A DNA stretch of 64,000 nt, from positions 558,001-622,000 of the forward strand of contig CBDEGT010000002.1 of the NCBI GenBank assembly GCA_965237965.1, written 5' to 3'. This stretch comes from UBA2988 sp965237965. Lineage in GTDB: Bacteria; Gemmatimonadota; Gemmatimonadetes; Longimicrobiales; Gaopeijiaceae. Positions 43,877 to 52,282 of the stretch are shown piece after piece. The notes beneath the pieces were generated by a model. It was not told where the DNA came from and searched no databases. It was given only the letters and a program-made list of their open reading frames with translations. Numbering within the stretch: position 1 is the stretch's first letter; every line of letters begins with the position of its first letter. The position numbers and the translations under genes were made by a program.

Positions 43877-45544
43877 ATGTGCTCCATTCTTGCAATCCTC
43901 GACGTACCGGGCGACGCGGAGGCGTACCGCGCGCGCGCCCTCCAGCTGTCGCGGCTCCAGCGTCACCGCGGCCCCGACTGGTCGGGTGTCGACGTCTGTC
44001 CCGGCGGTGTGCTGGTTCACGAGCGGCTCGCGATCGTGGATCCCGCTAGCGGTGCCCAGCCGCTCTATGGTCCTGGCGAGCGCACCGTGCTTGCGGTGAA
44101 CGGTGAGATCTACAATCACCGCGATCTGCGTAAGGAGCTGAAGGAGTCCTATCCGTTCCGGACCGAGTCCGATTGCGAGATCATCCTCGCGCTGTGGCGT
44201 GAATCGGGCGTCGAGCTGCTCCAGCGGCTGAACGGGATCTACGGGTTCGTGCTGCGCGACCTGGACCGGGGCACCTGGATGGTGGCGCGCGATCCGATCG
44301 GCGTGGTTCCGCTCTACCTCGGCTGGGACGCCCAGGGCGTGCTGCACGTCGCGTCCGAGATGAAAGCGCTGATGCCGGTATGCACGACGGTGCGGGAGTT
44401 CCCTCCGGGCCACGTGATGATCGGCCCGGGCGATGCCGAGCCCCAGCCGTATTACAGCCGCCCATGGACGTCGTACGAGCACGTCATGGCCGCGCCCGTT
44501 CCGACCTCCGAACTCCGGCCCTCGCTCGAGCGGGCCGTGCACGCGCAGCTGATGAGCGACGTCCCCTACGGCGTGCTCCTGTCGGGCGGGCTCGACTCGT
44601 CGATCACCGCGGCGATCGCGGCGCGCTACGCGCGCAAGCGCGTCGAGGAGGACGACACGTCGGAGGCTTGGTGGCCGCGTCTGCATTCGTTCAGCGTCGG
44701 TCTGGACGGCTCTCCGGACATGGCGGTCGCCGAGCGCGTGGCGAAGCATCTGGGCACGGTGCACCACGGCTTCGTCTACACGATCCAGGAGGGTCTCGAC
44801 GCGCTCGCGGACGTGATCCACCACATCGAGACGTACGACGTCACCACCATCCGGGCGGCCACCCCCATGTACCTGATGGCGCGCCGCATCCGCGCAATGG
44901 GGGTGAAGATGGTGCTCTCGGGGGAGGGAGCGGACGAGGTGTTCGGCGGCTATCTGTACTTCCACAAAGCGCCGAACCCGAAGGAGTTCCACGAGGAGAC
45001 CGTGCGCAAGCTCTCCCGCCTGCACTGGTTCGACTGCCTGCGTGCCAACAAGGCGATGGCGGCGTGGGGGGTCGAGGCCCGCGTGCCGTTCCTGGATGTG
45101 GACTTCCTGGACGCCGCGGTGGCAATCGATCCCGCCGAAAAGATGATCGGCAACGGGCGCATCGAGAAGCAGGTGCTCCGGGACGCGTTCGCCGCAATAC
45201 TCCCCGAGGAGGTGTTCAAGCGGCAGAAGGAGCAGTTCAGCGACGGCGTTGGCTACGGCTGGATCGACGCGCTCAAGGCCAACGCAGCGGCGCACGTCTC
45301 GGACTCCGAGATGCGGCAGGCGGCGGTGCGGTTCCCGCTCAACACGCCCGACACCAAGGAGGCGTATTACTACCGCGCGCTGTTCGAGGGCTTCTTCCCG
45401 ATTCCCTCGGCGGCGATGACCGTGCCGGGCGGCAAGTCGATCGCGTGCAGCACGCCCGAGGCGATCGCATGGGACCCGACCTTCGCAAACGCGGCCGATC
45501 CCTCAGGCCGGGCGGTGGCGGGGGTGCACGTGGCTGCGACCTGA
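43877..45544 (+). CDS. asnB: Asparagine synthase (glutamine-hydrolysing)
   Basis: A 555-residue glutamine-dependent asparagine synthetase. The N-terminal glutaminase has the catalytic Cys2 (MCSILAIL), LQRHRGPDWSG and AVNGEIYNHRDLRKEL. The C-terminal synthetase has the ATP-pyrophosphatase loop GVLLSGGLDSSITAAI and LSGEGADEVFGGYLYF. Full length compared with E. coli AsnB (554). AGAGGAAAA lies eight bases upstream of the ATG. It is preceded by a putative Asn-rich leader and attenuator, so control by Asn-tRNA charging is likely. It is convergent with the disrupted BNR gene. Confidence 0.95.
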   Translation: MCSILAILDVPGDAEAYRARALQLSRLQRHRGPDWSGVDVCPGGVLVHERLAIVDPASGAQPLYGPGERTVLAVNGEIYNHRDLRKELKESYPFRTESDCEIILALWRESGVELLQRLNGIYGFVLRDLDRGTWMVARDPIGVVPLYLGWDAQGVLHVASEMKALMPVCTTVREFPPGHVMIGPGDAEPQPYYSRPWTSYEHVMAAPVPTSELRPSLERAVHAQLMSDVPYGVLLSGGLDSSITAAIAARYARKRVEEDDTSEAWWPRLHSFSVGLDGSPDMAVAERVAKHLGTVHHGFVYTIQEGLDALADVIHHIETYDVTTIRAATPMYLMARRIRAMGVKMVLSGEGADEVFGGYLYFHKAPNPKEFHEETVRKLSRLHWFDCLRANKAMAAWGVEARVPFLDVDFLDAAVAIDPAEKMIGNGRIEKQVLRDAFAAILPEEVFKRQKEQFSDGVGYGWIDALKANAAAHVSDSEMRQAAVRFPLNTPDTKEAYYYRALFEGFFPIPSAAMTVPGGKSIACSTPEAIAWDPTFANAADPSGRAVAGVHVAAT

Positions 45545-45559
45545 GGGGCGCGCCCGCCG

Positions 45560-45703
45560 TCAGAGCGTCGGCACCAACTCGGAGTCCATGATTCGGCGGT
45601 CCTGGGTCAGCAGGGTCGCCCGCGTCGTTCGCACCGACGCCACGATGATCCGGTCCGCTGGATCCCGGTGGAAGGAGTCGGGGAGGGCGGCCACCTCGGC
45701 GGC
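45560..45703 (-). pseudogene. C-terminal remnant of a PIN-domain (VapC-like) toxin
   Basis: 47 codons ending at TGA (45562-45560) read AEVAALPDSFHRDPADRIIV, ASVRTTRATLLTQDRRIM and DSELVPTL. This is the usual last third of a VapC PIN domain, with the conserved RDPADR...TQDRR Asp residues. It lies directly behind, and in frame with, the stop codon of the BNR-repeat gene. No PIN N-terminus and no antitoxin gene are found, so the fragment is probably left over from a deletion or recombination. Confidence 0.65.
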
Positions 45704-46550
45704 TTATGGACCGGACCCGAGCCTCACCCGTGCGATCCGCCCCTGGGGTCCGGCGACCCAGGTTGCGCTCGGCCCGACGGATCCGACTCCCCACCACGCG
45801 CGCGGGTCGAGCGTCTTCCAGGTCGCGCCCCCGTCGAGCGAGAAATCCAATCCCCCGGGTCCGACCGCGAGCATCGCCCGGCCGCCCGTGCCCGGCACGT
45901 GGACCCCGCCGTACGCGGGACCGACCATCGCGAGCCGCGGAAGCGGTCGCCAGGTCGCGCCTCCGTCGGTCGTGCGCGCGAGGTTGTCGGTCCGCTCCTC
46001 GTTCACCGCCAGGTTGCCGCCGAACGCGGTGCCGGTTCGGTCGTCCACCATCGAGATCGAGGTGAGTCCAGCCGCAGCGCCCCCGACGACCGGCGCGTCG
46101 GCCGCCGTCCAGGAGAGACCGTGGTCCTCCGTGCGGAACACGCGCGCCCTTGCCGCGTTGCCCGCGGCGATCCAGGCGAGGCCTCCCGGCCGGGTCACCG
46201 CGCAGGTACCGCTGGCCGCGAAACCGCCCTCACCCGCCTGCGCCGCTGGGAGCGATCTGGGGTCTACCCGCCGCCATCCCGCCCCCCCGTCCTCGGTGCG
46301 CAGGATCCTGAGCGAGCCCTCTACCGCGTCCCCGTACATGATCCCGCGCTCGGCGTCCCAGAAGTCCATGCAGTCATAGAAGCCAGCGGCCTCAGGGTTC
46401 GTCCACTGTAGAACCCAGCGAGCGCCGCCGTCGTCGGTCCGGTAGACACGCGACTGATCACCCGGTCCCGCTGAGAGCAGCCAGGCGGTGCGCGCGTCGA
46501 GCGCGCGCACATCCCGGAACTGGAGCGTGTCTGCGCCCGGCACACGCCCC

Positions 46551-46559
46551 GTCTCCCAG
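46551..46559. repeat. 9-bp target site duplication, left copy
   Basis: GTCTCCCAG directly before the left inverted repeat of the element, identical to 47937-47945. IS256-family elements make 8-9 bp duplications. Confidence 0.92.
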
Positions 46560-46584
46560 GAGGTAGGATCAAAAGGTGTGTAAA
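46560..46584 (+). repeat. Left terminal inverted repeat of IS256-family element
   Basis: 25 bases beginning GAGGTAGGATC and ending GGTGTGTAAA. They match the reverse complement of the right end at 22 of 25 positions. Confidence 0.92.
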
Positions 46585-46662
46585 AAGAGAGGCGACGTAC
46601 CTTTCCGCTGAGATTTAAACCAGCGAGCCCGGGTGACAGCCCGGGGAAAGGAACGTCGCCTC

Positions 46663-47907
46663 ATGAGAGAGGATATCGCGGGACCCCAGGGTGCGTCCAG
46701 CAGGCCGATGTGGGAGACGCTCGAGGGGATGGTTAGGGAGAAGGCGCAGGAGTTCATCCAACAGATCATGGAGGAGGAAGTCACGGAGTTGTTAGGCCGG
46801 GAGAAGTCAGAGCGCAGGAGTACGGTGGACTCGGCCGAGGGCTACCGCAACGGATATGGCAAGCCGAGGCGGTTGGCGATGAGCTCGGGCACGATCATGC
46901 TCCGACGCCCTCGGGTTCGGGGCGTCGAGGAGCGGTTCGAGAGTCGGGTGTTGCCGTTGTTCGCACGACGGACGAAGGAGCTGGGTGCTCTGCTTCCGGA
47001 GCTGTATCTGCACGGGCTGGCGGAGGGAGACTTCGAGCTGGCGATGCGGGGCCTGCTGGGCGAGGGGGCCCCGTTGTCGAAGTCTTCGATTCGGCGGCTG
47101 CGGGCGGGATGGACGGCGGAATTCGAGGAATGGTCGAAGCGCTCGCTGGCCGACCGTGAGGTCGTCTACGTCTGGGCGGACGGGATCTACGTGAAGGCGG
47201 GGCTCGAGCGGGACAAGGCAGCACTGCTGGTGGTTCTGGGCGCGATGCGAGACGGGACGAAGGAAGTGTTGGCCCTGAGATCGGGCTACCGAGAGTCGGT
47301 CGAGTCCTGGTCGGAGGTGTTGCGGGATCTGAAGGCACGCGGCATCGAGGCGCCCCGGCTTCTGATGGCGGACGGTAACGCGGCGATCTGGGGCGCAGTA
47401 CGGCAGGTATGGCCTGAGGCGGGCGAGCAACGGTGCTGGAACCACAAGATGAGGAACGTGCTGGACCGGCTGCCGCAGCGGGAGCAGAGCGAGGCGAAGG
47501 ATCTTCTCAGGGCCGTGGTCTACGCACCGAGCCGGTCCGAGGCTGTGAAGGCCCGCGAAGTGTTCGCCAGGCGCTACAGGCCGTGGTATCCGAAGGCGGT
47601 GGACGTACTCGAGGACGACTGGGAGCGGATGGTGGCGTTCCACGACTTCCCCGAGGATCACTGGAAGCATCTACGCACGACGAACGTGGTCGAGAGCCCG
47701 TTCGCTGCGGTACGGCTCAGGACGACGGCGGCGAAGCGATTCAAGCGGGTCGAGAGCGCTACGGCGCTGATCTGGAAGTCGCTCTTGGTGGCCGAGAAGC
47801 GCTTCCGAAGGCTCGACGCTCCTCACCTCCTCAAGGACGTGTTTGAAGGAAGGAAGTTCGAAGACGGAAAGCCCGTCTCAACCCAACAGCGGAAGAATGC
47901 CGCCTGA
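46663..47907 (+). CDS. IS256-family (Mutator-like) transposase
   Basis: A 414-residue DDE transposase. The catalytic triad is visible: Asp in YVWADGIYVKAG (about residue 173), Asp in LLMADGNAAIWGAV (about 236) and Glu in TTNVVESPFAAVRLRT (about 343), with the family's C-x2-H pattern in QRCWNHKMRNVLDRLP between the last two. ATG 46663 follows AGGAACG; an upstream GTG at 46633 would add ten residues. It has no frameshift and usual length. It moves the element by cut-and-paste or copy-out through a circular form. Confidence 0.95.
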   Translation: MREDIAGPQGASSRPMWETLEGMVREKAQEFIQQIMEEEVTELLGREKSERRSTVDSAEGYRNGYGKPRRLAMSSGTIMLRRPRVRGVEERFESRVLPLFARRTKELGALLPELYLHGLAEGDFELAMRGLLGEGAPLSKSSIRRLRAGWTAEFEEWSKRSLADREVVYVWADGIYVKAGLERDKAALLVVLGAMRDGTKEVLALRSGYRESVESWSEVLRDLKARGIEAPRLLMADGNAAIWGAVRQVWPEAGEQRCWNHKMRNVLDRLPQREQSEAKDLLRAVVYAPSRSEAVKAREVFARRYRPWYPKAVDVLEDDWERMVAFHDFPEDHWKHLRTTNVVESPFAAVRLRTTAAKRFKRVESATALIWKSLLVAEKRFRRLDAPHLLKDVFEGRKFEDGKPVSTQQRKNAA

Positions 47908-47911
47908 TACG

Positions 47912-47936
47912 TTTACACACCTATTGACCCAACCTC
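47912..47936 (-). repeat. Right terminal inverted repeat of IS256-family element
   Basis: Begins TTTACACACC and ends CCAACCTC; the mirror of the left end with three mismatches. Confidence 0.92.
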
Positions 47937-47945
47937 GTCTCCCAG
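47937..47945. repeat. 9-bp target site duplication, right copy
   Basis: GTCTCCCAG immediately after the right end, identical to 46551-46559. Confidence 0.92.
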
Positions 47946-48333
47946 CTCACGCCGCCGTCGACGGTACGTGCCCAAGTGCTGCCGTGTCCGCTCACCCAGA
48001 CCACATCAGAGTCGACGATCGACACGGCCTGGAGGAGCTCGGTCGTTCCGGAGCTCTGGTCCTGCAGCGTTGCGGTCGTGGGAACAGGAGCTTCCGGCCT
48101 CGAAACGCACGCGGCCAGAGCCAGAGACAGTCCCAACCGAAGCGCGGGGACTCGCATGGATCGCATCCGGGTCGGATGGCTCTTGGAAGCGCCACCTCGT
48201 GAGCGGCCGCACTTCTCGGCAGGGTCCACAGTGCGGGTGTCCACCCTCAACGTGCCAGGAGCGGACCGTGGGCGCATTATGCTCACGAAAGCCGGCAGCT
48301 CACGAGCCGGTCCCCACGGGTAACGAGGCCGCC

Positions 48334-50508
48334 ATGAAACCTCCAGCCTCTCTCGCGCTCGCGCTGGTGCTGGTGCTGGTGATGGTGATGCCTCTCTCCG
48401 CCCAGAGCGTCGACCTCGACACCGTGCGCGCCGGCCGGTTCGACTACGGCAGGATGTGGACGTTCGAGAACCCGCCTACCCGGTACTTTAGCGAGACGTA
48501 CGGTTTCGACGCCGACACGTCTTGGTTCGACCGGGCACGAGGCGCCGCGTTGCGCATACCCGGTTGTTCGGCCGCGCTCGTGTCGCCGCACGGTTTGGTT
48601 GTGACGAATCATCACTGCATCCGGGGCGCGATCGTTCGGCTCGGCCAGCCGGGGGAGAACCTGCTCGACGAGGGGTTCTACGCCCCCAGCCTGACGGACG
48701 AACGTGCCATTCCGGGCTTCTATGCCGATCAGCTCATCGCGGTGGAGGACGTCAGCGAGGAGGTGCTCGCCGCCGTCGACCGCGCGAGTGGGGATGCCGC
48801 CAAGCGCCGGGCTCGCGAGGAAGCGATGAACGGTGTGCGCCAGCGCATCCTGCAGTCCCAGGGAGGCGACTCCGGTATCCTGGTTCAGGTCGTACCGCTC
48901 TATCAGGGGGGGCGCTTTTCAGCCTACACCTTCCGGCGTTACACGGACGTGCGGCTGGTCGCGGCAGCCGAGCTCCAGGTCGGTTTCTTCGGGGGTGACC
49001 CCGACAATTTCACGTATCCCCGCTACGCGCTCGACTTCGGCTTCCTCCGCATCTACGGTACGGACGGTCGGCCGATCTCGAACGAGGACTATTTTAGCTG
49101 GAGTGAGCGTGGCGTGGAGGACGGGGATGCGGTCTTCGTGATCGGAAACCCGGGACCCACGAGCCGGCTGAGCACGATCGCGCAACTGGAGTTTCGCCGC
49201 GACGTGGTGCTGCCGGCGCAGGCCAGGGTTTTCGACGCCCGCATCAAGGCGCTCTGGGAGTTCTACGGTGAGAACCCCCGCGCGGCAGATTCGCTCGGTC
49301 TCCGCAACGACGAGTTCGGCCTCTCCAATAGCTGGAAACAATACGTTGGACAGTCGGAGGCACTGGCCAGCCCGGTCATCATGGCGATGAAGCGCGATGC
49401 CGAGCGTCAGCTTCAGGACTCGATCGAAGCGAGGCCGGGCCTGCCGGAGGGCTACGGCGCCGTGATCGACCGCATCGCCGCGCTCCAGCCCGCGAATCGG
49501 GAGCTCGCGCCCTTCTACGACGCTTTCTTGCTGTGGGGAAACACCACGGTCGAGTCGGCTCTGATGCGCCGCGCCATCATTGCCCGGGAGATCGTGACCG
49601 CTGCCGAGCGGAACCTTCCGGCCGACACGGTCGCCGCCTTGAGGCAGCGCCTTCTCGCGATCGACGATCTGCCGAGTGGGCTCGAGCGCCGGCTCCTGGT
49701 GGCGCGCATGCAAGACCTCGCGACCCTATCTACTGACGATGGGGTGCGGATGGCAGCGCTGGGTGACGGAACGGCCGATGAGGCAGCCGACCTGCTGCTG
49801 AGCAGCTCATCACTTGCGTCCGCATCGAACACCACGGAATCGCTGGAGCGCGGCCTGGATGCCTCTGATCCCGCGCTCCGCGTGACCGAGGCCGCCGTGC
49901 CTCGTGTTGCTGAGTACGTGACGCGGTTGAGGCGAATCGCAGCGGAGGAAGCGGAACTGGCGGCCCTCCTCGGCCGTGTCCGCTTCGAGATCTACGGAAC
50001 CGCCGTGCCCCCCGAGGGAAGCTCCTCTCCCCGCATCACCGACGGCGTGGTGCGGGGATACGAGTACAACGGCACGCGGGCGCCTCCGTATACCACCTTC
50101 TTCGGGGTCTACGATCGGCATCATGCACACGCCCCCTCGGATGCCGGCCCCTCCGACTGGAGTCTGCCGCCGCGCTGGCTGCCCGCGCCGCCTGGTCTCG
50201 ATTTGGACACGCCGCTCAATTTCGTTTCCACTGCGGATACGTACGGAGGCAACTCCGGATCTCCCGCTGTGACTACGGACCTCTCCCTGGTCGGCCTCAA
50301 TTTCGACCGCAATATCGAGGGGCTCTCGCGCAACTTCATCTATTTGCCCGAGCGAGGAAGGAACATCATGGTGGACGTTCGGGCCATCCGCGAAGCCCTC
50401 GACGACGTTTACGATGCGGACCGCATCGTGCTCGAGGTGCTGACCCACCGACTGTACGCCACGGAGGCGGAAGCGGATTCCGCGACGACAACACCCGGAG
50501 GACTCTGA
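48334..50508 (+). CDS. S46-family dipeptidyl-peptidase (DPP7/DPP11 type)
   Basis: A 724-residue exported serine peptidase that removes dipeptides from peptide N-termini in the periplasm. ATG 48334 starts a signal peptide (ASLALALVLVLVMVMPLSAQ). Catalytic His is in GLVVTNHHCIRGA (about residue 89) and Ser in TYGGNSGSPAVTT (about 646). Eighteen residues after that Ser stands Arg (LNFDRNIEG). In characterised members this position is Gly in DPP7 and Arg in DPP11, so Asp/Glu preference at P1 is predicted. It fits amino-acid-feeding metabolism. It diverges from the split BNR gene. Confidence 0.92.
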   Translation: MKPPASLALALVLVLVMVMPLSAQSVDLDTVRAGRFDYGRMWTFENPPTRYFSETYGFDADTSWFDRARGAALRIPGCSAALVSPHGLVVTNHHCIRGAIVRLGQPGENLLDEGFYAPSLTDERAIPGFYADQLIAVEDVSEEVLAAVDRASGDAAKRRAREEAMNGVRQRILQSQGGDSGILVQVVPLYQGGRFSAYTFRRYTDVRLVAAAELQVGFFGGDPDNFTYPRYALDFGFLRIYGTDGRPISNEDYFSWSERGVEDGDAVFVIGNPGPTSRLSTIAQLEFRRDVVLPAQARVFDARIKALWEFYGENPRAADSLGLRNDEFGLSNSWKQYVGQSEALASPVIMAMKRDAERQLQDSIEARPGLPEGYGAVIDRIAALQPANRELAPFYDAFLLWGNTTVESALMRRAIIAREIVTAAERNLPADTVAALRQRLLAIDDLPSGLERRLLVARMQDLATLSTDDGVRMAALGDGTADEAADLLLSSSSLASASNTTESLERGLDASDPALRVTEAAVPRVAEYVTRLRRIAAEEAELAALLGRVRFEIYGTAVPPEGSSSPRITDGVVRGYEYNGTRAPPYTTFFGVYDRHHAHAPSDAGPSDWSLPPRWLPAPPGLDLDTPLNFVSTADTYGGNSGSPAVTTDLSLVGLNFDRNIEGLSRNFIYLPERGRNIMVDVRAIREALDDVYDADRIVLEVLTHRLYATEAEADSATTTPGGL

Positions 50509-50583
50509 CCGATCTTTTCCCTACCCGCACAAGGCTGCGATGAGGTCCAGGTCGAGTGAAGCAGGCCGTGACGGACGACCCAT

Positions 50584-51030
50584 TCAAGCCTCCGACTCGT
50601 AGCCTCGGATGGCATGGTAGATCGCGCGGTCGAAGAACCGCACGACGAGTAACTCGAGGTCGAGCTGCTGGCGCAGTTCGAGCGCGGAGTCAGCGCCCTG
50701 ACCCTCCACGTAATGCCACAGGTTACGCCTCGTCAGGAGCAGCGCCATCACCATGTGCGAGAGAGGAACCCCCTCCTCCCGACGTCTGCGGCCGAGCGCT
50801 ACGTACTCCGCCTCGATCTCGCTTTCCGGGGCGTCCTCGAGCCAGCGCCCCAGGTTGGCGTAGACACTACGCGCGCGCTCGACGAGGGCTTCGTCTGGGA
50901 AGCGCCGATACTCGGCGGTCCTGGGATCCGCGCGCAGCTTGCGCGCGACCGAGATCGCGAGCACTTCCGCGTGGTCCTCGATGAGGGCCACGAGTCTCGC
51001 CACCAGCATAAGCCTCTCCGGGTTCCTCAC
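50584..51030 (-). CDS. Small helical protein, RsbRD N-terminal-domain-like
   Basis: 148 residues, all-helical in appearance, no signal peptide or membrane helix. The text LVALIEDHAEVLAISVARKL then RRREEGVPLSHMVMALLLTRRNLWHYVE resembles the N-terminal globin-like sensor domain of RsbT co-antagonist (RsbRD) and some kinase regulators, where HMVMALLLTRR is typical. No STAS or kinase domain follows, so any signalling role would need a partner. The family call is tentative. It is convergent with the S46 peptidase gene. Confidence 0.45.
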   Translation of the reverse strand: MRNPERLMLVARLVALIEDHAEVLAISVARKLRADPRTAEYRRFPDEALVERARSVYANLGRWLEDAPESEIEAEYVALGRRRREEGVPLSHMVMALLLTRRNLWHYVEGQGADSALELRQQLDLELLVVRFFDRAIYHAIRGYESEA

Positions 51031-51237
51031 GACGCTGTCCAGCCGTCAGCCACGATAGGCGCGAGACGTGGACGCGGCAACCAATTCCAGGGGGCGCAGG
51101 GCCCGCTTCACAGGAGGGCGAACACGTTTCTCGGGCTCGTAGGGTCGGGCGGTCTCGAGCTGGTCATTCCGGCAATTCTCCGGCTGGTTGTCCGTGCGCC
51201 ATCACGGGAAGGTGGTCGCGCAGTGGCAATGACGATC

Positions 51238-51502
51238 TCATTGTCCAGAACGCATCACTTCTGGTAACCGCGTGAAGAACGTGTCGTGCAGCTCCGGGAA
51301 CTACCGATCGAGCGGCCTACGAGCCCGGCTCTGGATGTACTCGCCCTCAGGACCTCGGAAGACGATCGTCCGGAAGCCGTCCCATTTGGGCTCGAACAAC
51401 CCGTCACCCCCTCACGGAAGATTCTGTGGCGAGCTTAGCGAGCTTGGCCAGCATGGGCGGGACCGGAGGACAGATCGGAGCACCCGAGCTCCGCGTGCTC
51501 AT
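51238..51502 (-). pseudogene. 5' fragment of an ATP-dependent DNA ligase gene, decayed
   Basis: Reading the minus strand from ATG 51502: PPVPPMLAKLAKLATESS, then after a frameshift near 51413 GDGLFEPKWDGFRTIVFRGP and GEYIQSRARRPLDR, an in-frame TAG (51303-51301), then FPELHDTFFTRLPE. This is the start of a LigD/LigC ligase domain; KWDG carries the lysine adenylated by ATP, and the normal text at the stop is R-Y-FPEL. Everything after about 90 residues is gone. The flanking bases 51031-51237 and 51503-51596 hold no recognisable gene. Confidence 0.75.
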
Positions 51503-51596
51503 GGCCTAGCCAGCCCGGATCGGGAAGGGAGGACGAGGGAGGCGCCGGAGAGGAGCCGCTGGACGGGACGGACACCACAGTATCCGATGAAGCCAC

Positions 51597-51628
51597 GGGG
51601 CCGGCAGGGAGATTCCCCTGCCGGCCCC
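51597..51628. terminator. Strong hairpin, likely transcription end for the repeat-protein gene
   Basis: GGGGCCGGCAGGG (51597-51609), loop AGATTC, CCCTGCCGGCCCC (51616-51628): a 13-bp perfect stem about 70 bases past the stop of the Lys/Arg repeat gene. No T-run follows on either strand, so it may act with Rho or protect the RNA end rather than end transcription alone. Confidence 0.55.
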
Positions 51629-51695
51629 GAGCATTCCTGCTTGTGCGTTCCTGCTACATGGCCCGGTCCGCCCGAGGGCGGACCCACGGACATGG

Positions 51696-51962
51696 TTACT
51701 TCTTGGCCTTCTTGGCCTTCCTCGCCTTCTTGGCGGGGCGCTTCTTGGTCTTCCGCTTCGCGGTCTTGCGCTTCGCGGTCTTGCGCTTCGCGGTCTTGCG
51801 CTTCGCGGTCTTGCGCTTCGCGGTCTTGCGCTTCGCGGTCTTGCGCTTCGCGGTCTTGCGCTTCGCGGTCTTGCGCTTCGCGGTCTTGCGCTTCGCGGTC
51901 TTGCGCTTCGCGGTCTTGCGCTTCGCGGTCTTCCGCTTCTTGCTGGATTTCTTGGTAGCCAC
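51696..51962 (-). CDS. Lys/Arg-rich KTAKR-repeat protein (histone H1-like, DNA-binding candidate)
   Basis: 88 residues: ATKKSSKKR, then twelve exact KTAKR pentads and one KTKKR, then PAKKARKAKKAKK. More than half the residues are Lys or Arg and there are no acidic residues. GTG 51962 follows GGAGGATCCT, a good ribosome site, and a promoter-like sequence lies upstream, so this frame rather than its antisense mirrors is taken as real. Such tails occur in bacterial histone H1-like proteins (Hc1, BpH1) and in C-terminal extensions of HU; binding DNA, RNA or polyphosphate is the likely role. It has no globular domain. Function unproven. Confidence 0.75.
   Translation of the reverse strand: MATKKSSKKRKTAKRKTAKRKTAKRKTAKRKTAKRKTAKRKTAKRKTAKRKTAKRKTAKRKTAKRKTAKRKTKKRPAKKARKAKKAKK
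51753..51932 (-). repeat. Twelve tandem 15-bp repeats inside the KTAKR gene
   Basis: The plus-strand unit GCGCTTCGCGGTCTT is repeated twelve times, with almost no base changes (the 51753 end copy begins CC instead of GC). The unit is a multiple of three, so gain or loss of copies would change protein length without a frameshift. Confidence 0.95.
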
Positions 51963-52004
51963 AGGATCCTCCGGATGGGTGGTAGCACAGCAAGCGACGT
52001 GACA

Positions 52005-52034
52005 TAATTAGAAACGATGTTCCGAGGAATGCAA
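52005..52034 (-). promoter_or_regulatory. Candidate sigma-70 promoter for the KTAKR-repeat gene
   Basis: On the minus strand TTGCAT (52034-52029), 18-base spacer, TAATTA (52010-52005), giving a leader of about 35 bases. It lies in an AT-rich island (about 51998-52045) that stands out from the GC-rich surroundings. The remaining gap to 52282 holds no gene I can support. Confidence 0.5.
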
Positions 52035-52282
52035 TATTTTTTGTTTGGGCGGGATTGACAGCACCCCTAGATCTAGTGACACCACGGATGCTCCGCCGAA
52101 CCCTTGAGTCAAGAATCGTGGATCTCGGAACGTCCGGAAAATGAATACAAATGTTTGCAGAGCGAAGAAGAGGGAATCTTGAAAGTGGGTTGCCCAGACG
52201 TATTCTTTGACGTCGAAGGCGCGCGCTCTCTCCCCCTCTTGCTGATCGGTGGCCGGGTACTCGTTCAGGAGGAGTCGAATCG

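Larger units (their letters stand above)
46560..47936 (+). mobile_element. IS256-family insertion sequence, complete (1377 bp)
   Basis: The element has 25-bp imperfect inverted repeats, a single transposase gene filling almost its whole length, and a perfect 9-bp target duplication (GTCTCCCAG) on both sides. The intact ends, open transposase frame and exact duplication suggest a fairly recent insertion and a possibly still mobile element. It interrupts the BNR-repeat gene in the opposite orientation. It is the only complete insertion sequence recognised in the window. Confidence 0.95.
45704..48157 (-). pseudogene. Exported BNR/Asp-box repeat protein, split by IS256-family insertion
   Basis: A gene for a 355-residue exported beta-propeller-like protein cut by an insertion sequence. 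The N-part (48157 downward) has a lipoprotein-like signal (RLGLSLALAACVSRPEAP) and one repeat with the Asp-box TVDGGVSWET. The rest (46550 to 45704) has further S/T-x-D-x-G-x-x-W boxes: TDDGGARWVL, TEDGGAGWRR, TEDHGLSWTA, TTDGGATWRP, SLDGGATWKT. Removing the element and one 9-base repeat joins GGVSWET to GRVPGADTLQ in frame. The family (Ycf48/photosystem-assembly-like and sialidase-like propellers) has unknown function here. The gene should be inactive, although a GTG inside the larger part could give a truncated product. Confidence 0.9.

Noticed and set aside
51753..51932. CRISPR array
   Set aside because: Units are 15 bp, adjacent without spacers, and coding.
51272..52002. Plus-strand ORFs with SCASR or FAVLR repeats over the 15-bp array
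   Set aside because: They are mirror frames of the KTAKR array; only the minus frame has a good ribosome site and promoter.
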